From assembly GCA_016184125.1 (NCBI GenBank), contig JACPDG010000065.1, positions 1 to 59,483 on the forward strand: a DNA stretch of 59,483 nt, read 5' to 3'. The DNA is from Candidatus Rokuibacteriota bacterium. GTDB taxonomy: Bacteria; Methylomirabilota; Methylomirabilia; Rokubacteriales; CSP1-6. The notes below the pieces were generated by a model. That model was not told the origin of the DNA. It saw nothing but the letters and a program-made list of their open reading frames with translations, and did not search any database. Both the position numbers and the translations under genes were made by a program. Below are positions 34,298 to 42,729 of the stretch, one piece after another (the stretch's first letter is position 1; each line of letters starts with the position of its first letter).

Positions 34298-35098
34298 ATG
34301 GCGAACAACGAGGTGCTGTGGGACATCGACGGCCGGGGTGTGGCGAGTGTGACGTTCAACCGTCCCGAGGTGAACAACGCGTACAACGGCGACCTCATCC
34401 AGGGCGTCCTGGCCGCGATGGACGCCCTCGGCGCGAAGCCGGGACTGCGCGTCGTCGTGCTCCGCGGGCACGGGCGTCACTTCCAGGCCGGCGCGGACCT
34501 CAAGTGGGTCCGGAGCGTCGCCGCGCAATCCCGCGCCGACAACGTGCGGGCCTCGCGGGCGACCGCCGAGGCCGTGCACCGGCTCAACACGCTCCCCGTC
34601 CCGACGGTGGCGCTGGTGCAGGGCGGGTGCTTCGGCGGCGGCACGGGCATCGTGGCCGCGTGCGACGTCGTCGTCGCGGCTGACAACGCGATCTTCTCGA
34701 TCTCCGAGACCCGTTGGGGGCTGATGGCCGGCATCATCATCCCGCAGCTCAACGACGCGATGGGCGTGCGGCAGGTGCGTCGCTACGCGCTCACGGGCGA
34801 GCGCTTCGACGCGCACGAGGCCCGGCGCATCGGGCTCGTTCACGAGGTGGTTCCGCTCGCCGAGCTCGAGTCGGCCGGCGCGCGCGTCGTCGACCAGGTG
34901 CTGCAGAACGCGCCGGAGGCGAACGCCGAGACCAAGGCGGTCGCGCTCGAGAGCGCGTGGGGCAACCTCGGCGCGCTCGACTTCACGCGGCTGGTGGAGC
35001 AGCACGCGGCGAAACGGCAGTCCGCCGAGGGCAGCGAAGGCCTCGCGTCGTTCGTCGAGAAGCGCGCCCCGAGCTGGTATCCGGGCGCACGCGCGTGA
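34298..35098 (+). CDS. Enoyl-CoA hydratase/isomerase family protein (LiuC/methylglutaconyl-CoA hydratase-like)
   Basis: Crotonase-fold protein, 266 residues. RGHGRHFQAGADLKW supplies the first oxyanion-hole region and QGGCFGGGTGIVAACDVV the second. Glu in FSISETRWGL matches the second catalytic Glu of crotonase, but the first Glu position is Gly (GGGTGIV). RRYALTGERFDAHEARRIGLV resembles methylglutaconyl-CoA hydratases of leucine breakdown, which could link it to the HMG-CoA-lyase-like gene in cluster C. GAGGAGG lies 7 nt before ATG 34298. It stands alone, flanked by elements R5 and R6. Confidence 0.82.
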   Translation: MANNEVLWDIDGRGVASVTFNRPEVNNAYNGDLIQGVLAAMDALGAKPGLRVVVLRGHGRHFQAGADLKWVRSVAAQSRADNVRASRATAEAVHRLNTLPVPTVALVQGGCFGGGTGIVAACDVVVAADNAIFSISETRWGLMAGIIIPQLNDAMGVRQVRRYALTGERFDAHEARRIGLVHEVVPLAELESAGARVVDQVLQNAPEANAETKAVALESAWGNLGALDFTRLVEQHAAKRQSAEGSEGLASFVEKRAPSWYPGARA

Positions 35099-35274
35099 GT
35101 CGTTGAGGAACGCGGCTACAGTTTTTCGGCATCCGGCTACCCCGACGCGCGCGACGGCGCAGCGTCGCGGGCGACGGCGAGCGGACTTACGCGCCCGGCG
35201 GGACGGTACGCGGCTTGCGTCCACTATGCGATTCCGCGGTCGGCGCCAGCCCTGGCGATCCCGAGCCGTCCTCG

Positions 35275-35371
35275 GAGCCCGTGAACGAATCGGGTGATCG
35301 AGGGCCGTCCCGGGTTTTCCCGGGACGGCTCCGAGCGCTGGGGGGTTTGGAGGGCCGTGTCGGGGCCCCCC
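35275..35371 (-). repeat. Palindromic element copy R6
   Basis: Complete reverse-oriented copy: tail GAGCCCGTGAACGAATCG, TCGAGGGCC, inner arms GTCCCGGG/CCCGGGAC with a TTTT loop, CTCCGAGCGCTGGGGGG and the outer part ending GTCGGGGCCCCCC. It ends directly before an ATG (35372) that is in frame with the cyclase gene. Confidence 0.88.
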
Positions 35372-35395
35372 ATGAAGTCGGAGGAGCCGGTGCAC

Positions 35396-36766
35396 GTGCG
35401 CAGCTTCAAGAGCCGCCTCGCCGTCGTCGTCCTCGGCCTCGTCGCCGTCGTGCAGGCCGCGAGCTTCGCCGCGGTCGCGCTGTCGGTACGGGCGAGCGCG
35501 CGCGCGAAGATCGACGAGGAGCTACGGGTCGCGAGCGCCCTGCTCGTCCGGCGGCTCGAGACACGACGTCCGCTCGCTCTCGACGATCGTGCCGCGGCAG
35601 AGCTACGGCTGGCGACCGGTCTGCACGTCTCGTTCGTGCGAAGGCAGAGCGCCGGCGTCACCGTGCACGGCTCGACGCTCGACGCGACGGGACGTGACAC
35701 GGTCGCCCGGCACGTCCCGGACGCCGGGACGACGGGCGTGATCGAGGTCGCTGGCGTCGACCACGTCGTGCGTGCGACGCGGCTGACCGGCGACGTCGTG
35801 GCGGTCCTTCAGCGTCCCCTCGTCGATGCGCTCCAGCCGTGGGACAACGTTCTCGCGGTGCTGCTCGCGATCGCCGCGGCCGGCGTGCTGCTCGCGATCG
35901 GCGCGGCCGGCGTCCTCGCGCGACGCGTGAGCCGGCCCGTTCTCGCGCTGGAGCAGGCGGCCACGCGCGTCGCCGCGGGCGACCTCGACACGCGTGTGGA
36001 GGTGCACGGGCGTGACGCGCTCGGCACGCTCGCCGCGGCGTTCAACGAGATGGTGGCCAGCCTCCGCGAGCGCGACCGCCTGCGCCGCGAGCTCGAACGG
36101 CTCGGGAAGCTCGAACGGTTCTTCTCGCCGCGGCTCGCCGAGCTGCTGTCACGCGCCGGCGAGAGCGGCCTCGCACCGCACCGTGAGAACATCACCGTGG
36201 TCTTCTGCGACCTGCACGGCTTCACGGCCTTCGCCGAGACGGCCGAGCCCGAGGAGGTCATGCGGTTGCTCGGCGCGTATCACGAGACCGTGGGGCCTCT
36301 CGTCTTCGAGCACGGCGGCACGCTCGAGCGGTTCACGGGAGATGGGCTGATGGTGATCTTCAACGACCCCGTCCCCTGCCCCGATCCCGCTGCGCAGGCG
36401 GTCCGCATGGCGATCGAGATGCGCGACGCGGTCGAGACGCTGCTGGAGCCCTGGCGCCGGCGTGGCCACGCGCTCGGCTTCGGCGCCGGCATCGCGACGG
36501 GCTACGCGACGCTCGGCCGGATCGGGTTCGACGGACGCCTCGACTACACGGCGATCGGTGACGTGACGAGCCTGAGCGCCCGGCTCTGCCAGGCGGCGCG
36601 AGACGGGCAGATCCTCGTCAGCCAGCGCGTGTACGCGGAGGTCGAGACGCTCGTCCACGCGGTGGCGCTCGGCGCCTCCGCCATCCACGGGTTCGGCAAG
36701 CCGCTCACGGTCTTCAACGTCGTCGCGCTGCGCCGCGCCGACTACGACGCCGCGCGCGCGGGCTGA
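35396..36766 (+). CDS. Membrane-bound class III adenylate/guanylate cyclase with HAMP domain
   Basis: 456 residues from GTG 35396, chosen because GGAGGAG lies 9 nt upstream; ATG 35372, at the edge of element R6, is in frame but has no ribosome site. Order: membrane helix near residues 10-30, extracytoplasmic sensor region to about 140, second helix (LAVLLAIAAAGVLLAIG), HAMP (RRVSRPVLALEQAAT to FNEMVASL), a charged coiled coil, then a cyclase domain with metal Asp in VVFCDLHGFTAF and Asp in RFTGDGLMVIF. It should make cAMP or cGMP in response to an outside signal. The gene is monocistronic. Confidence 0.9.
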   Translation: MRSFKSRLAVVVLGLVAVVQAASFAAVALSVRASARAKIDEELRVASALLVRRLETRRPLALDDRAAAELRLATGLHVSFVRRQSAGVTVHGSTLDATGRDTVARHVPDAGTTGVIEVAGVDHVVRATRLTGDVVAVLQRPLVDALQPWDNVLAVLLAIAAAGVLLAIGAAGVLARRVSRPVLALEQAATRVAAGDLDTRVEVHGRDALGTLAAAFNEMVASLRERDRLRRELERLGKLERFFSPRLAELLSRAGESGLAPHRENITVVFCDLHGFTAFAETAEPEEVMRLLGAYHETVGPLVFEHGGTLERFTGDGLMVIFNDPVPCPDPAAQAVRMAIEMRDAVETLLEPWRRRGHALGFGAGIATGYATLGRIGFDGRLDYTAIGDVTSLSARLCQAARDGQILVSQRVYAEVETLVHAVALGASAIHGFGKPLTVFNVVALRRADYDAARAG

Positions 36767-36806
36767 TCACCGTACACGCGCGCGCGGTCCCGGCTCCGGT
36801 CACCTC

Positions 36807-36876
36807 GGGGCCCGTGAACGAATCGGCGTGTCGAGCCGGGCCCGGGTTCACCCCGGGCCCGGCGACCGCTGGGGGC
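36807..36876 (-). repeat. Palindromic element copy R7 (degenerate)
   Basis: Reverse-oriented: GGGGCCCGTGAACGAATCGG, TCGAG, inner hairpin arms CCGGGCCCGGG and CCCGGGCCCGG around TTCAC, then CGACCGCTGGGGG. The outer hairpin is absent. It lies between the convergent cyclase and enolase-superfamily genes. Confidence 0.75.
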
Positions 36877-36928
36877 TCAGCGGGCTGGTGAGCACGGCGG
36901 ATCGCCGGGCGGCGGGACGCGGAGTCCG

Positions 36929-38095
36929 TCAGGCGCGCGCGTGACGGCGCACGAAGTCCTCGTCCACGGTGATGCCGAGCCCGGGGCGGTCCGGGATCTC
37001 GACGTGGCCGCCGGCGACGGGGAACGTCTCGTGCACGAGCTCGTGCAGCAGCGGGTTGGCGCCGAGCGAGTACTCGAGGACGAACCCCGAGCTCTGCGTC
37101 GACGCGAGCGCGAGGCCCGCGGCGAACGCGGGCGCGCCCGACCACAGATGTGGCGCCAGCCGCAGGTTGAACGCGGACGCGATCGCCGCGATCCGCAAGC
37201 CCTCGGTGATCCCGCCCGCGATCGCCAGGTCCGGCTGGAGGATGTCGGCGGCGCGCAGCTCGGCGATCTCGCGGAAGTCGTGACGGGTGAACTCGCTCTC
37301 GCCGGTCGAGATCGGGACGGCCGAGCTCCGGCGCACCTCCGCGAGGCCGGTCTTGTCGTCGGCGGTCACCGGCTCCTCGAGCCAGTACACGTCGAGCTCT
37401 TCGACCATGCGGCAGAAGGCCTTCGCCTCGGACACCGTCCAGGTCCCGTGCGCGTCCGCGGCGATCCTGACGTCCGGCCCGAGCGCCTTCCGCGCAGCGC
37501 GCACCCGCGCGGCCGAGCGGTGCGGCTCGCCGTCCATCACGCCGACGCGCATCTTCACGGCCCGGAAGCCGCCCTTCGCGACGTAGCCGGCAAGCTGCTC
37601 GCCGATCCCGGCCTCGTCGGCCCAGCCCCCCGACGCGTAGGCGGGCATCCGCGTGGCGCGCCGCCCGCCGAGCAGTCGCCATACCGGGGCGCCGAGCGAT
37701 TTGCCGAGAATGTCCCAGAGCGCGATGTCCACGCCGGCGATCGCGGAGATCGAGAGTCCGCGCCGCCCGAGCTGCGGCAGGACGTGTCCGCGGTCCACGG
37801 CGTAGCCTTCGCGCGGCATGTTGTACATCACGTCCCAGAGCCGGCTGATGTCGCGCGGGTCCTGCCCGATCAGCAGCGGCGCCAGGTCCTTCGTGATGAT
37901 GGTGGCCAGGCCGGCGCCCGGCGCAGCGCTGCCGACGCCCGCCTTCGCCTCGCCCCAGCCCACGATGCCGGCGTCGGTCTCGACCTTCACGATGACCGAA
38001 TCGAACGACGCGATCCGGCCGAAGTCGCTCACGTGCTGCCGCTCGGGCGGGATTGGCACATGCACCCACGTCGCGTTCACGCCGGTGATCTCCAT
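36929..38095 (-). CDS. Mandelate racemase/muconate lactonizing enzyme family protein
   Basis: Enolase-superfamily enzyme, 388 residues. The capping domain is residues about 1-125; the barrel carries AVKMRVG (KxR in place of KxK), metal ligands Asp in IAADAHGTWT, Glu in WLEEPV and Glu in STGESEF, and His in LAPHLWSG, the mandelate-racemase-type pattern of acid-sugar dehydratases and racemases. The start is ATG 38095. Elements R8 and R9 lie upstream. Substrate unknown, perhaps an aldonate or similar hydroxy acid. Confidence 0.87.
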   Translation of the reverse strand: MEITGVNATWVHVPIPPERQHVSDFGRIASFDSVIVKVETDAGIVGWGEAKAGVGSAAPGAGLATIITKDLAPLLIGQDPRDISRLWDVMYNMPREGYAVDRGHVLPQLGRRGLSISAIAGVDIALWDILGKSLGAPVWRLLGGRRATRMPAYASGGWADEAGIGEQLAGYVAKGGFRAVKMRVGVMDGEPHRSAARVRAARKALGPDVRIAADAHGTWTVSEAKAFCRMVEELDVYWLEEPVTADDKTGLAEVRRSSAVPISTGESEFTRHDFREIAELRAADILQPDLAIAGGITEGLRIAAIASAFNLRLAPHLWSGAPAFAAGLALASTQSSGFVLEYSLGANPLLHELVHETFPVAGGHVEIPDRPGLGITVDEDFVRRHARA

Positions 38096-38111
38096 CGGTC
38101 CTCCGTTGGAT

Positions 38112-38181
38112 GTGGGGGCCCCGAAATGGCCCCCACACCCCCCAGCGTTCGCAAGCGCCCCGGGACACCCGGGGCGCTGCT
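38112..38181 (+). repeat. Palindromic element copy R8
   Basis: Forward copy: outer hairpin GTGGGGGCCCC...GGCCCCCAC, AGCGTTCGCAAGC, inner arms GCGCCCCGGG and CCCGGGGCGC, then TGCTC. It is the first of two elements in the 388-bp gap before the gene at 38484. Confidence 0.85.
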
Positions 38182-38198
38182 CTACTTCGCGCTCGGGC

Positions 38199-38335
38199 GT
38201 GGGGGGCCCGAAATGGCCCCCACACCCCCCGCGCTCGGCAGCGCCCCGGGAGGTGCGCGGACGCACCCGCGGGGTGCGCGGACGCACCCGCGGGGTGCGC
38301 GGACGCACCCGGGGAACCCGGGGCGCTCCTCGATG
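38199..38335 (+). repeat. Palindromic element copy R9 with a three-unit mini-hairpin array
   Basis: Forward copy: GTGGGGGGCCCGAAATGG, CCCCCACACC, CGCGCTCGGCAGC, inner arms GCGCCCCGGG and CCCGGGGCGC separated by an array, then TCCTCGATGCC. Apart from R8 and R9, the gap 38096-38483 shows only the start region of the gene at 38484. Confidence 0.87.
38252..38314 (+). repeat. Three 21-bp tandem units in R9
   Basis: Units at 38252, 38273 and 38294 begin GGTGCGCGGACGCACC, the reverse complement of the R5 unit core, as expected from the opposite orientation of the two elements. The first two are identical. The array again lies in the loop of the inner hairpin. Confidence 0.88.
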
Positions 38336-38483
38336 CCCCGACATGCTCCAGGGTCTCCGCAGCATGAGGGGGAGCGCGCGTGGACGCAAGGGCCACCCGG
38401 GGGCCGTCGTTTCTTGATGATCACGGGGGCCGGCACGCTCCATAATGTGCGGCGTCACAGAGACCGATCGGGCGGAGGGGCCG

Positions 38484-39179
38484 ATGAGCGGCAGCGGCAG
38501 CAGTCGACGCCACGCACGACGTACGAACCTGCAGCAGGCGGCGTCCACGATCTTCGTGCTGACCGCGCTGCTGCCGCTGCTGATCTTCGTCTGGATCATC
38601 TACGTCCTGGACGCGATGCACGACGTGCGCGTCCAGGTCGGCCTCGGGCTGTCGCTCCTGGTGTCCATGCTGGGCTTCGCGATCCTGAGAATCACGATGC
38701 GCCGGACCTCCGAGGTCCTCCAGCTCCTCGTGCGTGCGGAGGCCCGGCCCGCGGTCCGGCCGGCCGCCGATATCCCGGCCGGTGCGCCGGCAGCCGGGCA
38801 GGGCGCCGTCCGCCCCCCCGCCGACCGACAGCCGTCCGCCGCCTCCGCACCAGCCACGCCGCCCGCGGCAAGGGCCGAGCGGAAGAGCGCGGGCCACTCC
38901 GTCGACGTCGCGCCCGCGATCGGCGCGATCCAGGAGTTGCACGACGCGGCCGAGGCCGTGATCCGTCGCTGGCGTCGCGAGGCCGAGGTGCTGCTCGGCA
39001 GACCGGTCATGGTGCACGTCGAGAACCTGGATCAGCCGGAGTGCGGCATTCTCGCGCGCGTCAGCGAGGTCGGCATCGTGCTGGAGCAGGAGGGGCAGGA
39101 GTTCGGCGTGATGTGGAAGCTGATCGCGTCGATCGAGCTCGACCCGCTCATCGAGCCGGCGGCCCAACCGGTCGGCTGA
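38484..39179 (+). CDS. Uncharacterised two-helix membrane protein with C-terminal cytoplasmic domain
   Basis: 231 residues. A basic N-terminus (SSRRHARRTN) is followed by two membrane helices (residues about 22-45 and 53-72), a Pro/Ala-rich linker (about 95-140) and a compact C-terminal domain with HVENLDQPECGILARVSEVGIVLEQEG, which looks like a small beta-barrel. I recognise no family. GGAGGGG lies 3 nt before ATG 38484; ATG 38445 is an alternative. It is 104 bp upstream of the AmmeMemoRadiSam fusion on the same strand and may be its partner. Confidence 0.65.
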   Translation: MSGSGSSRRHARRTNLQQAASTIFVLTALLPLLIFVWIIYVLDAMHDVRVQVGLGLSLLVSMLGFAILRITMRRTSEVLQLLVRAEARPAVRPAADIPAGAPAAGQGAVRPPADRQPSAASAPATPPAARAERKSAGHSVDVAPAIGAIQELHDAAEAVIRRWRREAEVLLGRPVMVHVENLDQPECGILARVSEVGIVLEQEGQEFGVMWKLIASIELDPLIEPAAQPVG

Positions 39180-39283
39180 GCGACTCGGAGGGCGGCTTCG
39201 CCCCCTTCCGAGACCTCCGCCCCCTCCGCTCAGGACGGCCGGGGCGACGCGGCGTAGAGTTGTAGAATCGAGGGCTAGCAGTC

Positions 39284-42200
39284 ATGGGGCGCGTCGTTGT
39301 CCTCCCCCCCGACACCGATCTCGAACCGGACGGAACCCGGGCCGGCGGCTGGTGGCATGCCAGCGATGCGGCCGGACGCATCGTCTGCGACCTGTGCCCG
39401 CGGGCGTGTCACCTCCAGCCCGGGGCGCGCGGGTTCTGCTTCGTGCGCGAGAACCGCGACGGCCGGATGGTCCTCACGACGTACGGTCGCAGCACCGGGT
39501 TCTGCGTCGATCCGATCGAGAAGAAGCCGCTGAACCACTTCTTCCCCGGCACGAGCGTCCTGTCGTTCGGGACGGCGGGCTGCAATCTCGGCTGCCAGTT
39601 CTGCCAGAACTGGTCGATCTCGAAGTCGCGAGAGACGGAGCTCCTGAGCGAGCGCGCGACGCCGGACATGATCGCCGCGGCGGCGCAGCGCCTGGGCTGC
39701 ACCAGCGTGGCGTTCACGTACAACGATCCGGTGATCTGGGCGGAGTACGCGATCGACGTCGCGCGCGCGTGCCGCGCTGCGGGCGTCAAGACGGTCGCGG
39801 TCACCGCCGGGTACATCACGCCCGCCGCGCGCGAGCCGTTCTTCTCGGTGATGGACGCTGCGAACGTCGACCTGAAGGCATTCACCGAGGAGTTCTACCG
39901 GCGTCTGACGCTCGCCCACCTCCAGCCCGTCCTCGACACGCTCCGGTGGCTCCGGGCCGAGACGGACGTCTGGTTCGAGATCACGAACCTCGTCATCCCG
40001 GACGCGAACGACTCGACTGACGAGCTCGAGCGGATGTGCGCGTGGATGCTGGACGCGCTCGGTGACGCGGTGCCCGTGCACTTCACCGCGTTCCACCCGG
40101 ACTTCCGCCTCCGCGACCGCGGGCGCACGCCGCAGGACACGCTGCTGCACGCGTGGCGGATCGCGCGCCGCGCCGGTCTCAAGTACGTCTACGTCGGCAA
40201 CGTCGACGACGTCACGCACCAGAGCACGTACTGCCCGCACTGCGGCCGGATGGTGATCGAGCGCGACTGGTACGAGCTCGGCCGCTACGACCTCACCGGC
40301 AGCCGGTGCCGGCACTGCGGCGGGCCCGTCGCCGGGCGGTTCGGCGAGTCACGCGGGACCTGGGGACGCCGTCGCCTGCCCGTCCGCATCGCGCAGCTCG
40401 CTCCGCCCGCGTCGATACGGCCCCCGTCGTCGAGAAGGGCCACCATGACAGCGCTTCCCGTTCTCACCGAGCAGCAGGAGCGCGCGATCCACCAGGCGGC
40501 GTGCGCGATGGTCGCCGCGGCAGCGATGCGACGCCCCGTCCGGGCGCCGGACCCGACGTTCGGCGGCGCCGCGGCCGAGGCCGTCTCGGGCGCGTTCGTC
40601 TCGCTCAAGCGGCGTGGCCGTCTGCGCGGCTGCTGCGGCGTGATCGGCCAGGCCACGACCGTCGCGGCGGCGGTCACGCGCGCGGCGGCGCGGACCGCGA
40701 CGGAAGACGTGCGTCTGCCCGCCGTGTCGCCGACCGAGCTCGGCGCGCTCGACCTCGAGGTCTGGCTGCTGTCGGAGCCGGAACCGATGCGTGCGCGCGG
40801 CGAGCAGCGCCGCGCGCACGTCGTCGTCGGACGGCACGGGCTCTACGCGCGGCGCGGCACGATGAGCGGCCTGCTCCTGCCTGGTGTCGCCGTGGAACAC
40901 GGGCTCGACGCCGAGCGGTTCCTGGAGCAGGTGTGCGTGAAGGCGAACCTGCCGCCGACGGCGTGGAAACAGGACGACGTCGAGATCGGCACGTTCGAGG
41001 GCGTCGTGATCGGGGCTCGCTTCGACCCCGCGATCGCGAAGACCGCCGAACCGCCCGCGTTCATCGACGGCATCGCCCTGGCGACGCTCGCCGACCACTG
41101 CCGGCAGAATCTCGTCGATCTCGCACGCGGTTTCCTCGGCCGATGCTACCTGCCCGGCGGCGCCGAGGGCACGGTCCATGCGGTGTCGATCGCCGTGCGC
41201 GTGCCGGGCGACACGGACACGCTCCGCTTCTCGAAGCTCTCGCTGCGTCCCGGGCTGCCGCTTCAAGCGACGCTCTACGAGCTGGTGGAGCGCGCGGCCC
41301 GGACGATCGCGTCACGGGCCAGCCTCCCCGAGCCACCGGTGGGATTCGAGCTGGACGCCACGGTCCTCTGGGATCCCGCGATGCACGGCGCGGTGGCCGA
41401 CCCCGATCTCGACGGCCTCGATCCCGCAACGCGTGCCGTGCTCGTCATCGAAGGCCGGAAGTCCGCGTGGGTGCGGGATCCCGGCGCGACACCGCACGCG
41501 CTCATCGCGACCGCCGCGCGCGAGGCGCAGGTGCGGAATCCAGGCGCAGCGCTGGTGCTCGGCCTGGCCGCCGTGTCCACGGAACTCTCCGTCGTCGTGA
41601 CCGACGTGCCGCGTCCCGAGCAGGGCGAGCGCACGCGGCCGGCGGCCGTCGCGGGTGGCTTCTATCCCGGAACGGCGCGCGACCTGGCCCGCATGGTCGA
41701 CGGCCTGCTCCCCGGCGGCGACCTCCGGCGTGAACCGCGGCCGGCGATCATGGTCCCGCACGCCGGCCTCCAGTACTCCGGAAGGATCGCGGCGGCCACC
41801 TACGCGCGCGTCGTCATCCCCGACACCGTCATCGTCCTCGCGCCGAGGCACCACCGCATGGGCGCGGAGTGGGCGGTCGCGCCGCACGACGTCTGGTCGA
41901 TCCCTGGTGGCTCCATCCCGTCGGACGTCGCGCTCGCGCACGAGCTCGCCGAGGCGATCCCCGACCTCGCCCTCGACGCCGTGGCGCACCAGCGCGAGCA
42001 CGCGATCGAGGTCCAGCTCCCCCTGATCGCGCGGCTGGCGCCGCACGCCCGCGTCGTCGGCATCGCGCTCGGATCAGGCGATCTCGCCCGCCTGCGACAG
42101 CTCGCGACGGGCCTGGCCGACGTGCTTCGCGCGCGCCGGGACCGGCCGCTCCTCGTGATCTCGACCGACCTGAACCACTTCGCGACCGATGCCGAGAACC

Positions 42201-42439
42201 GCCGGCTCGACGCCATCGCGCTCGCGGCCGTGGAACGCCTCGACCCGGCCGACGTGTACGAGACCGTCGTCGAGCACCGGATCAGCATGTGCGGCCTGTT
42301 CCCGGCCGTCGTCGTCCTCGACACGCTGCGACAGCTCGACCTCCTGCACGCGGCCGAGCGCGTCGCCTACGGCACGAGCGCCGACGTCACGGGCGACACG
42401 AGCCGCGTGGTGGGCTACGCGGGCGTGGTGTTCCGATAG
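39284..42439 (+). CDS. AmmeMemoRadiSam triple fusion: radical SAM enzyme + AMMECR1 + unassigned domain + Memo
   Basis: One uninterrupted 1051-residue reading frame. Residues 30-350: AmmeMemoRadiSam radical SAM enzyme, with an N-terminal cysteine cluster (Cys35, 38, 42, 52), the CX3CX2C cluster Cys100/104/107 in AGCNLGCQFCQNW and a paired-Cys knuckle (317/320 and 342/345). Residues about 393-590: AMMECR1, with LRGCCGVIG at 448-455. Residues about 595-775: beta-rich region I cannot assign. Residues about 785-1051: Memo domain, with AGGFYP, His826 in VPHAGLQYSG, HQREHAIEVQLPL, Asp962/His965 in STDLNHF and Cys1003. These three proteins are usually separate genes of one system of unknown chemistry. 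ATG 40445 could start a second shorter product, but no ribosome site precedes it. Confidence 0.93.
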   Translation: MGRVVVLPPDTDLEPDGTRAGGWWHASDAAGRIVCDLCPRACHLQPGARGFCFVRENRDGRMVLTTYGRSTGFCVDPIEKKPLNHFFPGTSVLSFGTAGCNLGCQFCQNWSISKSRETELLSERATPDMIAAAAQRLGCTSVAFTYNDPVIWAEYAIDVARACRAAGVKTVAVTAGYITPAAREPFFSVMDAANVDLKAFTEEFYRRLTLAHLQPVLDTLRWLRAETDVWFEITNLVIPDANDSTDELERMCAWMLDALGDAVPVHFTAFHPDFRLRDRGRTPQDTLLHAWRIARRAGLKYVYVGNVDDVTHQSTYCPHCGRMVIERDWYELGRYDLTGSRCRHCGGPVAGRFGESRGTWGRRRLPVRIAQLAPPASIRPPSSRRATMTALPVLTEQQERAIHQAACAMVAAAAMRRPVRAPDPTFGGAAAEAVSGAFVSLKRRGRLRGCCGVIGQATTVAAAVTRAAARTATEDVRLPAVSPTELGALDLEVWLLSEPEPMRARGEQRRAHVVVGRHGLYARRGTMSGLLLPGVAVEHGLDAERFLEQVCVKANLPPTAWKQDDVEIGTFEGVVIGARFDPAIAKTAEPPAFIDGIALATLADHCRQNLVDLARGFLGRCYLPGGAEGTVHAVSIAVRVPGDTDTLRFSKLSLRPGLPLQATLYELVERAARTIASRASLPEPPVGFELDATVLWDPAMHGAVADPDLDGLDPATRAVLVIEGRKSAWVRDPGATPHALIATAAREAQVRNPGAALVLGLAAVSTELSVVVTDVPRPEQGERTRPAAVAGGFYPGTARDLARMVDGLLPGGDLRREPRPAIMVPHAGLQYSGRIAAATYARVVIPDTVIVLAPRHHRMGAEWAVAPHDVWSIPGGSIPSDVALAHELAEAIPDLALDAVAHQREHAIEVQLPLIARLAPHARVVGIALGSGDLARLRQLATGLADVLRARRDRPLLVISTDLNHFATDAENRRLDAIALAAVERLDPADVYETVVEHRISMCGLFPAVVVLDTLRQLDLLHAAERVAYGTSADVTGDTSRVVGYAGVVFR

Positions 42440-42449
42440 CGAACGAGGA

Positions 42450-42710
42450 TCAGCCGGCGATCGCGCGCCGGGCCTCGGCGAGCTCCGCGTCGACCGCGTC
42501 CGGTCCACGAAACTCGCGCTCGGCCTTCCGGTACCAGTAGCGCGCGTTGCCGAGATCGCCCTCGATCGTGTGCACGATGCCGTGCAGCCAGGCCGCGAGC
42601 CGGGAGCTGTCTCGCTGCACGATCTCGTGCGCCTGCTGCCACGCGCGGCGCTCGAGCAGCTCGAGGGCGTTCAGCAGCGCGCCGTGAGGCTCGGGCTGGG
42701 CGTGGTCCAT
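42450..42710 (-). CDS. Small TPR-like protein
   Basis: 86 residues, helical: NALELLERRAWQQAHEIVQ, then SRLAAWLHGIVHTIEGDLGNARYWYRKAERE. The pair of helices and GDLGNARYWYRKA resemble a short tetratricopeptide unit seen in uncharacterised bacterial proteins. ATG 42710 is used; GTG 42722 is possible. It follows the SDR gene by about 20 nt in a three-gene operon. Function unknown. Confidence 0.7.
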   Translation of the reverse strand: MDHAQPEPHGALLNALELLERRAWQQAHEIVQRDSSRLAAWLHGIVHTIEGDLGNARYWYRKAEREFRGPDAVDAELAEARRAIAG

Positions 42711-42729
42711 CGCGGTTGACACGACCCGG

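Noticed and set aside
35372..35395. ATG 35372 as start of the cyclase gene
   Set aside because: It lies at the edge of element R6 without a ribosome site, while GGAGGAG is well placed for GTG 35396.
34127..38314. The 21-bp arrays as CRISPR repeats
   Set aside because: The units are directly adjacent with no spacers, are self-complementary, lie inside a larger palindromic element and have no cas genes nearby.
38438..38443. CATAAT before 38445 as a promoter -10
   Set aside because: The nearest -35-like TTGATG is 21 nt away, too far for a normal sigma70 promoter.
36941..39265. A 774-codon plus-strand open frame over the enolase-superfamily gene and repeats
   Set aside because: Antisense composition artefact; no family motif, and it runs through two palindromic elements.
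40445..40447. ATG 40445 as proof of a separate AMMECR1-Memo gene
   Set aside because: There is no stop codon between the domains and no Shine-Dalgarno sequence before this ATG; a second internal product remains possible but the fusion is the simpler reading.
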